Positions 43,084 to 51,855 of a stretch of 64,000 nt of DNA are shown here, one piece after another. The notes beneath the pieces were generated by a model that saw only the letters and a list, made by a program, of their open reading frames with translations, searched no databases and was not told where the DNA came from. Every line of letters begins with the position of its first letter. Within the stretch, counting starts at the first letter, position 1. The position numbers and the translations under genes are program-made. The DNA is from Proteles cristata cristata (taxonomy: Eukaryota > Chordata > Mammalia > Carnivora > Hyaenidae), in assembly GCA_017311185.1 (NCBI GenBank), contig JAESUZ010000346.1, forward strand, positions 372,001-436,000, in the 5' to 3' direction.

Positions 43084-43536
43084 TTAAAAAATGAAGTTTT
43101 TATGGAGTAGGGAATAGGGCCATTTTTATGGTTCTAAAGGTAATGTTTTAGATATAATTATGCTGTTACTGTTTTCATTGCATCTGGTGAGAGGAGGGGC
43201 AAGTTTGATCTGCATGTTATAGGAGTCCTTCAATAATCATGAAGCTTTCAGTCACTGGGCTTGGCCATATTTATTTCAGAGGCTATTATGTTCTCATAGA
43301 CTTTCTTTTCTAGGTGTCCGCTCTTAGAAGTGAGTAGTTTTAACTCCTTTTTATTTTCTCTTTCCACTGTTTTTCTATAAACACACTTGAGCAATAGAAT
43401 ACTAGCAAGTCAGTTAAGAAGATCAATTGGAGTTAGTCCTTTATTTTTGCCTTATTCTAGGTGCTAGAATTGCTTGGTCATTACCAAGTGTCAACCAGTG
43501 CTCTTGGAAGGAACACAAGAATGAAGTAATCTGCAT

Positions 43537-43745
43537 ATTTTAATTTTTTTTAAATGTTTTATTTCTGAGAGAGACAGCATGAGCAGGGGAGTGTCAGAGA
43601 GAGGAAGACATAGAATCAGAAACAGGCTCCACGCTCTGAGCTGGCTGTCAGCACAGAGCCTCATGCGGGGCTCGAACCCACAAACTGTGAGATCATGACC
43701 TGAGCCGAAGTTGGCGCTTAACCGACTGAGTCACCCAGGCACCCC
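43537..43745 (-). mobile_element. Felid SINE
   Basis: Reversed copy ending TCACCCAGGCACCCC; flanked by AATCTG(C/T)A(T/G)A. Confidence 0.92.
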
Positions 43746-44282
43746 AATCTGTAGATTTTACAATGATGAAAAGTCAGTCTTTAGACTGCTGTTTTGATAG
43801 TATTTCCTTAAGTACAGTTCATGTTACTCTGGTTTACATTCATAGTCAAGATGACTAAACAATAAATTTTAGGTATATTTCAACACTGGATAGCAAACAG
43901 ATGGAAATCCAACTAAGCTTTTAGTCAACACATTGAATACTCCGGATCTGCTAGGTCTATCCATGGTTCTCTGAATTCACTCCTAAAATATCTTCTTGTC
44001 TCTGCAACAGAAAATGATGAAGAAAATTTGGGGGGTATTTGCTGTTTTCCTTTTAACTTTGTGACAAAGCCCATGCTTATGTTCTGTTTAAGCAAAGTGC
44101 ATAACGAAGGGGAATGCATGCTGCCTGTGTAGTTCTTGAACATCTAGATCAATGATTTGGATCAAAAGCAGAGAGTGAAATGGGCCAGGGGGTTAGGGGT
44201 CAACACAGGCAGGCTTCTGGCTGCCATGCCCCGCCACGTGGAGTGACCTTGGGCAAGGGCTCTCCTTTCTTTGAGATGAGAC

Positions 44283-44741
44283 TTTTTTTAATGTTTATTA
44301 TTTTTTTTTATTTTTTATTTTTTTTTAAATGTTTTATTTATTTTTAGGAGAGAGAGAGAGACAGCGCGAGCAGGGGAGGGTCAGAGAGAGAGGGAGCCAC
44401 AGACTGAAACAGGCTTCAGGCTCTGAGCTGGCAGTCAGCACAGAGCCCGACGCGGGGCCCGAACCCACGAACCGCGAGATCATGACCCAAGTGAAAGTCG
44501 GACGCTTAACCGACTAAGCCACCCAGGCGCCCCTTAATGTTTATTTTTATGTATTTTGAGAGAGAGAGCACGTGTGAGCAGGGGTAGGAAGCAGAGAGAG
44601 AGGAAGAGAGAGAATTCCACGCCAGTTCTGCACTGTCAGCGCAAAGCTAGACCCAGGGTTTGAATCCACAGACTGTGAGATCACGACCTGAGCCAAAACC
44701 AAGAGCTGGACACTTAACCAACTGAGCCACCCCAGCGCCTC
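44283..44741 (-). mobile_element. Old SINE interrupted by a young SINE
   Basis: The outer reversed element is split at its tail; the sequence TTAATGTTTATT occurs on both sides of the inner copy. It ends GAGCCACCCCAGCGCCTC. Confidence 0.9.
44299..44533 (-). mobile_element. Felid SINE, CTGACTGCCAGC subfamily, nested
   Basis: Very well kept reversed copy (CGACGCGGGGCCCGAACCC), inserted in the tail of the older SINE and flanked by TTAATGTTTATT. Confidence 0.94.
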
Positions 44742-45325
44742 TCAGATTTTTGCCACGAGGGCAAAAGTGCCCTGGGACCTGTGAATGTCACTGTGGCCCA
44801 TGACCGTGTCTCTGTTCGGCATTTCTTCTCTGTGTGAAATGAAGGTACTGAACTAGATCTGTGGCTCAGTGAAGGCCTCCGCCAAGCGATCTGTGGAGCA
44901 GCGCGGGCTGCGCTGAGGCCGGTGCTGTGCTCAGGACTGGCCGCAGCTGTTTTCTTCTCCTGCTTGTCACCCAGTAAATGATTCTATGACAGATTAAAAT
45001 AAAACACTTTGCTCCAGAGAGAAGTAAAGAGAGCGGAGCCCATGACTCATGGAGAACGTGTCTTCCTCCCAAAGGCTTCGTTTTGAAATAGTGTTCTATC
45101 TACCAGTTTTTAAAAGTCCTGATACGTAACAATGAAAGGTAAAGGTCTTCTACCGAGCTTGTCTTTAGTCCATCACAAAGGCTCCGAGAAACAGGCTTAA
45201 AATACAGACAGACTGTACAGACATCTCCTTAAATGAGTGGATTTAATAGTGGGACTTATCTGAGAATGGCTCAGAGCAGCAGAAGGCAAGGGGGATGCTC
45301 TCCTCTGCCGGCCCGTGGCAATAAC

Positions 45326-45578
45326 CTACGTGGGTTCACCTGCCTCAGATTCAGCGTCTCCTGGAGCACGTGTACTTACACACATCTTCAGTCGTAGGAG
45401 AGCTGGGTTCACCACCCTGCCCAGAAATAGAAGCATGCCAGAGATTTCTTTGTAGATCATGTAATGAAGTGGCTGGTCCGCTTGGATGATGGGGAGACAT
45501 GGAATCAGCAATGATTTCTGACAAGGTTCCTGCCTCAGCTCCTTTTTCATCAACTTCAATCACGGCTCTTTGTAAAAG
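45326..45578 (-). pseudogene. SERPINA10: SERPINA10 exon 5 remnant (reactive-centre loop exon)
   Basis: Acceptor TTTTCCAG is intact. The exon reads LLQRAVIEVDEKGAEAGT, then LSEIIADSMSP. A run of four C (GGGG at 45491-45494 on +) where three are expected shifts the frame; IIQADQPLHYMIYKE and SGMLLFLGRVVNPALL continue in the other frame. Human has two more residues in the hinge after GTEA, and Tyr at P1 where this copy has Asp (IADSM). The stop expected after NPALL is CGA (45394-45392), so that frame runs on to a stop at 45328-45326. Confidence 0.92.
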
Positions 45579-47548
45579 CTGGAAAAGGAAATAACGTGGA
45601 AGACCATTTGTGTGGCAGCGGAGGGGAAGCAATTGAACCCCTTGACATTTTTCGCTACGGTTCTGCCCACGAGGCCATCCATGCTCCTGGGGTCTAATAG
45701 TACAGGGCTCATCTGTGCCTGGAGGAGCAGTCTGAGGTTGTTCTCGGATTGCCCTAGAAGCCTGAAGCAGTACCAGGAGACCCCCGGGACCCAAAAGTGA
45801 AGGACATTGTGGGTGTGGACCCAGGGGACTCCGCCCAGCCAACTCCTGCACACATGCATCAAGTCAACCAATAGTTGGTGAGCATGTACTTTGTGCTACT
45901 GATTCTCCAGCAGCTGATGCCCCTCTCAGAAGGTTTTCAAGCTGCCTCTGGATACTTTGACCTCCCTCTTGGCAGGCAAAGTGGGGGCAGGGCAAGGTTA
46001 CTCTTTCTAGAAGATTCTCAGTACCTGGTGCAGCCCCGAGGCGGTCCCTGGGGTCCCTCTGGTTGCCTGCCCGTAGGCTCCTGTCACGTGTGGGATGCCC
46101 TTTTGTCCAGAAACCTCATACAATGTAAATGATGTGCCTACGTAACTTCTAGAAGATAAAATAAGACAGCTGTGTTACCTAGAAATTCTCTAATTGCTTG
46201 GAGTGAAAAATTTACTTTCAAGAGTAAATGGGGAGAATATTGAATGGCTTGCAATTTAAATACTGTAAAAGAGCACATTTCCTCCTTTTTAGAGGTGTTC
46301 ACAGCAGAATCTATGAGGTGCTTGTCTGCAGGGTGGTCGTGTTTGTCTTATTTTCCCTGAGATGGTAACGCCTGCCTGCAGGCCATGGTTACCCTACTCG
46401 GTCCTGCTTAAGTGGTTGCCTTTTTCTTAAACTTTTTTTTTTTTTTTTTTAATTTTTGAGAGAGGAGAGATACAAAGAAAGAAAGAGAAGAAAGCACAAG
46501 GGGTGAGGGTGGGCGAGGCAGAGAGAGAGAGGGAGAGAGAGAATCCCAAGCAGGTTCCTCACTGTCAGTGCAGAGCCTGACTCCAGTCTCCGCCTATGAC
46601 CATTGTGGGCCTCCCTCTCACAAACCGGAGATCATGATCTGAGCCAAAATGAAGACCCTGATGTTTAACTGACTGAGCCACCCAATGCCTTTGTAAATCT
46701 CCCTCGGAATTGGAAACTGCAATCGTATGGGAAAGTGTGAATCAGACTCCATACCTAAGAACGACTCTAGTCGGATGTATCTGCCATTTGGAAACATCAG
46801 AGCATTTTCCTGGTTGTAATAACCGGGAACCACTGCCATCAGAGGACATCGACCCGGAATGCTAACCTGTTCCCCGCAGAGCACGGAACCACTCTGAACA
46901 ACAGCCTGCCCTCCAACCCAGTAGGGCTTCTGTGGAGAAAACGGGTTAGCTTCCATGTGGAAGATGACTGACCCTGCTCTTTGTAGCTTCAGAGTTAAGG
47001 CCAAAGAGCATGGGTTACTTAGGGAGGCATTATGGGGGGGTGTGGGGTCATGTATAACAAAAACAATTTTAGCCATTTGTGGATTGAGCTCCTTTTCAGA
47101 GAATTAGTTCTCTGTCGTTGGAAGCATCAAAAGAAAGAAAACCAGACAGCTATTTTGTAGGGCTATTCTAGGGAGGACTTCCCCAAGGTGGGAGGAGTGG
47201 AAATTGGGCCAGGTGACCTCTGAGGGATTCTTTCATCTCAAAAGTGGTGTCACTTCATGGCATTTTAATGAATCTGTGACCCAATTCCATTTCAGGGGGA
47301 AATCTTGCACGTTGGGAGTGAAGAGGGAGAGGTCCACATAAGAGAAATTAAATTAGTTAAATGTTTTAATAAAGCAGCTCAAAATGATCAAAACATCCAA
47401 CTTGAAGGCTATTTCAAGTTTTGTGGAGTTTTAAATCTAATTTTCTCCTACAACGTGGCATTTTATCAGTGTTTAATGGTCTGCAAAAAATGGTTTTGAT
47501 CACATTTCATACTTAGGGACGGGGCCCTAAAGAAGCATGTTTTCTTAC
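45579..47548. other. Former last intron of SERPINA10
   Basis: Contains an old SINE (46431-46688). A - strand open frame of 152 codons (47076-46618) partly overlaps this SINE and matches no family I know. The donor of exon 4 and acceptor of exon 5 are still canonical. Confidence 0.5.
46431..46688 (-). mobile_element. Diverged carnivore SINE
   Basis: Reversed old copy in the former SERPINA10 intron, with expanded GAAAGAAAGAGAAG and GAGAGA tracts, ending GAGCCACCCAATGCC. Confidence 0.78.
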
Positions 47549-47914
47549 CTTGGATACTTTCCAGTTTCTTGAAGCAAAAGAGAGCTCATGTGGGTCAGCC
47601 TGGGGTGGGAGGGTTCTTCCAATTCCCGTCTGCTCAAGCAGTTCGTGCATCTCCCACTGTTTAAAAAATGTTTATTTTTGAGAGAGAAAGAGCACGAACA
47701 GGGGAGGGGCAGAAAGAGAGGGAGACACAGAATCCGAAGCGGGCTCCAGGCTCTGAGCTGTCAGCAGAGAGCCCAACGCAGGGCTCGAACCCACAAACCA
47801 GGAGATCAAGACCGGAGCCGACGTTGGACGCTTAACTGATTGAGCTGCCCAGGCACCACGTGCATCTCCTACTTCTAATCCAACTGGAACTTTGGACATA
47901 AAATGTCCATGTTT
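47549..47914 (-). pseudogene. SERPINA10: SERPINA10 exon 4 remnant, split by a SINE
   Basis: Without the insert and one duplicate the exon is 151 nt with no indel relative to human. It reads NMDILCPKFQLD, then TAG (47877-47875), Lys, TAG (47871-47869), then EMHELLEQTGIGR through NWKVSK. The donor GTAAGA (47548 downward) is intact. The acceptor position shows AA instead of AG just before the exon (47916-47915), an inference from the expected phase. A felid SINE sits between the two halves, right after the MHE codons, flanked by a 15-bp duplication. Confidence 0.9.
47659..47858 (-). mobile_element. Felid SINE inserted in SERPINA10 exon 4
   Basis: Reversed copy from TTTAAAAAATGTTTATTTTTGAGAGAG to GAGCTGCCCAGGCACCA. 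The exon sequence CGTGCATCTCC(C/T)ACT is duplicated at 47644-47658 and 47859-47873, which marks the insertion. Confidence 0.95.
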
Positions 47915-48449
47915 TTGTGGTACAAGTACGCAGACTGGCAAAATGTAGACAAAGGGTCACGCTTTCTCTCTTCTCTCCTCCAAGATGGTTTCCATTCCCC
48001 AGTGACTCTCAGTTGACCGTACTCATGGCTCATTCCATTCTGTTGGTCTCACTCCGGGAAGAGACTTGACTCCGCAAATGCGTATGGCTTCAGCTTCAGC
48101 CAGCCTGCTCCATTTCCCAGCCAAGGGCTCCCGCTCGCTTCAGCAGAGAGGACGGCACACTTTGGGTCCATTTCCGTGTTGTAGAGATAGCCCAGATGGC
48201 CAAGTCGCTGCTCCCAGCCATCCTGCAGACCCCAGGTTCCGGGAGAACCTCAGGAGTCGGGATGGACAGCAGGAGGGGTGTGAAGGAAACTTCCAACCCC
48301 ACCACCCATCTTTAGCCCAAGAAACTCTGATATTCCCTCCATGAGGTATCTGTGTTTTCCTTTCAAAATACTTTGGAAAAACGGGTTCTGTGGCTCAGAA
48401 ATGAAATGTGTTAACATACTAATTGAAACTCCATCTGTAATTTAGCATT

Positions 48450-48655
48450 TTTTTAAACGTTTCTTCATTTTTGAGAGAGAGAGAGCGCGCATGAGCAGAG
48501 GAGGGGGAGAGAGAGAGAAGGAGACAGAATCTGAAGCAGGCTCCAGGCTCTGAACTGTCAGCACAGAGCTGGACGTGGGGCTTGAACCCACAAACTGCGA
48601 GATCATGACCTGAGTTGAAGTGGGACATTTAACGGACTGAGCCACCCAGGTGGCT
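48450..48655 (-). mobile_element. Felid SINE
   Basis: Reversed copy ending GAGCCACCCAGGTGGC. Confidence 0.9.
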
Positions 48656-49032
48656 TCATCTGCTGCAGAGCCATGTGCAAGCAGAGTCCACAAGTGGTGA
48701 CCTCCCCCGTCCGCTCGCTGCTCAGGATGCTCGGAGGGCAGAGGTCCCTTGCTGACCAAGAGCCACACCATCGGAGGAGGCCACCAGCACGCTCTCCACA
48801 CGTCCTGGCCGACTGTGAGCACATCCCCCTCCCAGACCCTGCATGTCCCCGGACACTGGCTTTTTGCCGCAGCAGTGGCTGCGTGAGTCCCGCGCCCCCT
48901 GGGGAGGTGGGACGAGTGTCAGGAGCCCTGCTTTGAGTGTGGCCTCTGCTGTTTATCATGTGGCCCAAGTCACGCTAACCTCCCTGACTTCATTTTCGCA
49001 GGTGGCAGGGGGGCCCTACCATCTATATAAGA

Positions 49033-49243
49033 ATCCCAGGAGGGCTGCCTGGCGGCTCAGTCGGTTGAGTGTCCGATTTCCGCTCAGGTCATGATCTCAC
49101 ACTTGTGAGTTCAAGCCCCGCGTGGGGCTCTGTGCTGTCAGTGTGGAACCGGCTTTGGATCTTCTCTCCCCCACCTTCCACCCACCCTGGGTGCATACCC
49201 ACTGTCTCTCTCTCTCAAAAATACATAAACATAAAAAAAAAAA
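49033..49243 (+). mobile_element. Felid SINE (older)
   Basis: Forward copy GGGCTGCCTGGCGGCTCAG with A tail; flanked by AAGAATCCCAGGA. Confidence 0.92.
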
Positions 49244-49520
49244 AAAGAATCCCAGGATAAACGGCTTTGTAGACAAGGAGCCAAGATGTAACCTGAAATC
49301 TCTCAGAAGCTATGCCCCCTTTTTTTCAATGACAAATAGATCATCTGTGTCAGAAGGTCAGAGGGGTTCAGGATAGAGGTGCTTGGGAAGCGGTAAGGAC
49401 TTCAAGCGCCTGGGGTGCCCGGCGCAGGAGCATCAAAGGGAAATGCTGTCCAGCACGGTGCCTGGGACACCTTGCCTGTCCGTGCATGTTTCGATCTGTT
49501 TATGAAACAAAACCTGTTCA

Positions 49521-49730
49521 GGGGCACCTGGGGAGTCCCCGTTGGGTAAGCGTCCAGCTCTTGATCGGCTCAGGTCATGATCTTGCCATCTGTGAGTTCG
49601 AGCCCCTGCATCGGGCTCTGCACTGGCAGTGCGGAGCCTGCCTGGGATTCTCTCTCTTCTTCCCTGTCTCTCTGCCCCTCTCCTGCTCTCTCTCTCAAAA
49701 ATAAATAAATAAGCATTTTTTAAAAAGCCT
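49521..49730 (+). mobile_element. Felid SINE
   Basis: Forward copy GGGGCACCTGGGGAGTCCC with an AAATAAATAAATAAG tail; approximate flank AAACCTGTTCA / AAACATGTTCA. Confidence 0.9.
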
Positions 49731-49847
49731 TTAAAAAAACATGTTCAGAGAAAATCATCTGGCATTACCCACAGGCTGGCCAAGCAGAGGGAGGAAGGAG
49801 CCAGGCATAGAGAGCCCTGGCTTTGGGGGTGCAGAGCCTCGTGCCCA

Positions 49848-49865
49848 GGGGAGGGGAGGGGAGGG
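49848..49865 (+). other. Quadruplex-type G tract
   Basis: Four consecutive G runs separated by single A (GGGGAGGGGAGGGGAGGG), just 3' (on the - strand) of the SERPINA10 exon 2 remnant. Confidence 0.7.
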
Positions 49866-49886
49866 CAGAGCCTTGTGTCCAGGGAC

Positions 49887-50330
49887 CTTGGAGCAAGATG
49901 TAATCCGCAAGAATGAACTCCATGTTGGGATTAATCTCATCAAAGAATTTGGAAACTCCCCCCCACAACCCTCTGTCTCTTTGTGGGTGTCGTGACTCCT
50001 GAGCTCTTTGGCGTGTGAGGCTTTGCAAAAATTCCGAGTCACAAGCCTTATCGAAGTACCTCTTGGCTAAATTGAGGAATGTCTGTTCGACATCATAATC
50101 CTCATGGATGAAGGTGAAACTTTGGGTGAGAAGCAGCTCCAGGCTGTGGGAGAAGCTGGCTGGCAGCCGCACGCCTCCCCCTGGAGAAAAGGGGGCAGAG
50201 GTAGTTTTTAATGCCACCCATGTCCTCCCTGTGTCCTGGTACAATTCCTCTGGTGACCCTAGTCTCTTCCTGAGCTGGGTGGTCGGGCTCTCTCCTCAGG
50301 GAGACTGGGGACAAGTAAGGGTCGCGCTCG
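49887..50330 (-). pseudogene. SERPINA10: SERPINA10 exon 2 remnant
   Basis: Clear serpin sequence: SLELLLTQSFTFIHEDYD, then TFLNLAKRYFDKAC and FFDEINPNMEFILADYIL, ending at a GT (49886-49885). Compared with the human frame about 2 nt are missing after AAGGCTTGT (about 50040) and about 8 nt are extra in the G-rich run near 49958-49970. The net change is +6, so the frame closes again after about 25 garbled codons; the lost residues are readable in the alternate frame (NFCKASHAKELRSHDTHKET). Upstream of 50160 only weak traces remain (YLCPLFSRG, EETRVTRG), in shifted frames. The signal peptide and acidic N-terminal region are not recognisable. Confidence 0.85.
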
Positions 50331-51646
50331 TTCACCGCAGGCGCGACTTTATCTCACAGAGCACAACCTCCCATCCCTCCCCAACCCCTGCCAGGCCCTG
50401 GGGCAGCTCAGGCCACCCCCCTGCCCCAGCTGCCCCCGCTCACCCCACTTCTTCCCAGCAGGGGTGGAGATTAGAGGGTGATGTCCTGGCCCCAGCCTAA
50501 CTGGGTGAGGGTCAGATCCTGCACCTCCCCCACCGCATCACCCAGCCCCGGGCCTGGTTGCAGGGCCCCTTCTTCACTGTACCGGGAGTGCCCCAGGACA
50601 GGAACAGGGGACCTGCCAGTTCACGGGCGGCAGGCCCGGGCTAAGCTCCCCTTGAGCCATCTCAGCGGATCTGCATGGTGGCCTGTGGCTGTGTCCTGGC
50701 TCTCACGGCCCCTGGTCACGCATTCTGGGGGAGCCGCCCTTCGAGCAAGGGAAGTGGGTCTCCACACCCCCCATCACTAGCTGCCCCCTTCCCGGGCTCC
50801 TGGCATGGTTTGTGTCTGAATGAATCCCTGTGGGCAGGGCTGGGCCACCTGGCTGCTCCGCACTCTGTGCCTGGTGTCTGGCTGGCAGTAGCAGGACTAG
50901 GTCCCAGAGGTCACCAGCATGCACCCTCGCTGTCTTCTGGGACCGCCCAGTGCATCTGGGAGCGGGGAGGCCGCAGTCACATCAGCAGAAACCGCCATTC
51001 CGAACCAGGCCACCTGTTGCCAAAGGGGACAGAGTGAAGATCCCAGGTATCTTCTCCCTGCAGCCCCAGGACTCAGTGCCTGGCTCCTCCCTGATGCTAA
51101 ATGGCACCTTAGAACGCAGGGCCTCACGATCACTACCTTACACAGTGAAATACTTCCGCTCTGTTCCTAAATGTCTGTGTTTAGGGGACCCTGTCTGATT
51201 CTAAATGGCAAGCCTGTGTCCGGCGGGTCGGTCCGGTATCATAAATGCTGGGCTGATAGTACACTAAACGTACTCCAGTTTCATGCCTTCGTTATATTAC
51301 AGTATTTGGCAGTTCTTTGTAAATTAATACCGAACCCCATGGCAGGGTACTCATGAATTCAGTCACTTCTCTTGGTGACAGTCATCAGGAAATGATCTCG
51401 ATTCATGTCACACCTTCTGAACGCTAAGTCCTACCTCGAAGCTCCTCCTCCAGAGTGTGGCAACAGTCTGGGAATACAGGGGTGTCCCTGCATGCTGCTT
51501 TCTGGACCGTCCCATGAGACCCCTATGCCTTTGCTCATCAGCTGAACAGAACAGAATGTATGCAGGGGACACCATCCCCCTCCAGGCTCCAGGGTGCCAT
51601 CAAACATGCCAAGGATGCATCAGCCTGAATAGAACCTGAGAGGTGG

Positions 51647-51855
51647 GCGCCTGGGTGGCTTAGTCCATTAAGCATCTGACTTCAGCTTTGTGATCTCACA
51701 CTTCATGAGTTCAAGCCCCGTGTCATGCTCCGTGCGGACAGCTCAGAGCCTGGAGCCTGCTTCAGATTCTGTATCTCCCTCTCTCTCTGCCCCTGCCCTG
51801 CTCTCACACACTCTCTCTCTCCCAAAAATAAGTTAAAAATTAAAAAAAAAAAAAG
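51647..51855 (+). mobile_element. Felid SINE
   Basis: Forward copy GGGCGCCTGGGTGGCTTAG with A tail; flanked by GAA(C/T)CTGAGA. Confidence 0.92.

Larger units (their letters stand above)
40986..45325. other. Intergenic region between PPP4R4 and the SERPINA10 remnant
   Basis: Tail-to-tail spacer with SINEs at 41.69, 42.86, 43.54 and 44.28-44.74 kb (the last nested) and a GT dinucleotide run at 42632-42656. No gene is seen. Confidence 0.6.
47915..49886. other. Interval where SERPINA10 exon 3 should lie
   Basis: About 2 kb with three SINEs (48.45, 49.03 and 49.52 kb). I looked for the roughly 270-nt exon 3 on the - strand (PFDP, IKVPMM, GNAT motifs) and found no convincing trace. It is deleted or decayed beyond recognition by eye. 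Confidence 0.55.
45326..50330 (-). pseudogene. SERPINA10: SERPINA10 (protein Z-dependent protease inhibitor), decayed
   Basis: A secreted serpin that in human, with protein Z, inhibits factor Xa and also factor XIa. Position (between PPP4R4 and SERPINA6), strand and sequence identify it. Recognised pieces on the - strand are exon 2 (about 50330-49887), exon 4 (47914-47549) and exon 5 (45578-45392). Exon 3 and the signal-peptide end are not found. Lesions: an eroded 5' half of exon 2 and two indels in its 3' half; two in-frame TAG codons and a SINE inside exon 4, whose acceptor AG also seems lost; in exon 5 a 1-nt insertion, a 6-nt hinge deletion, loss of the P1 Tyr and loss of the stop codon. 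Several independent disruptions make assembly error an unlikely explanation. No functional inhibitor can be encoded by what is visible here. Confidence 0.9.
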
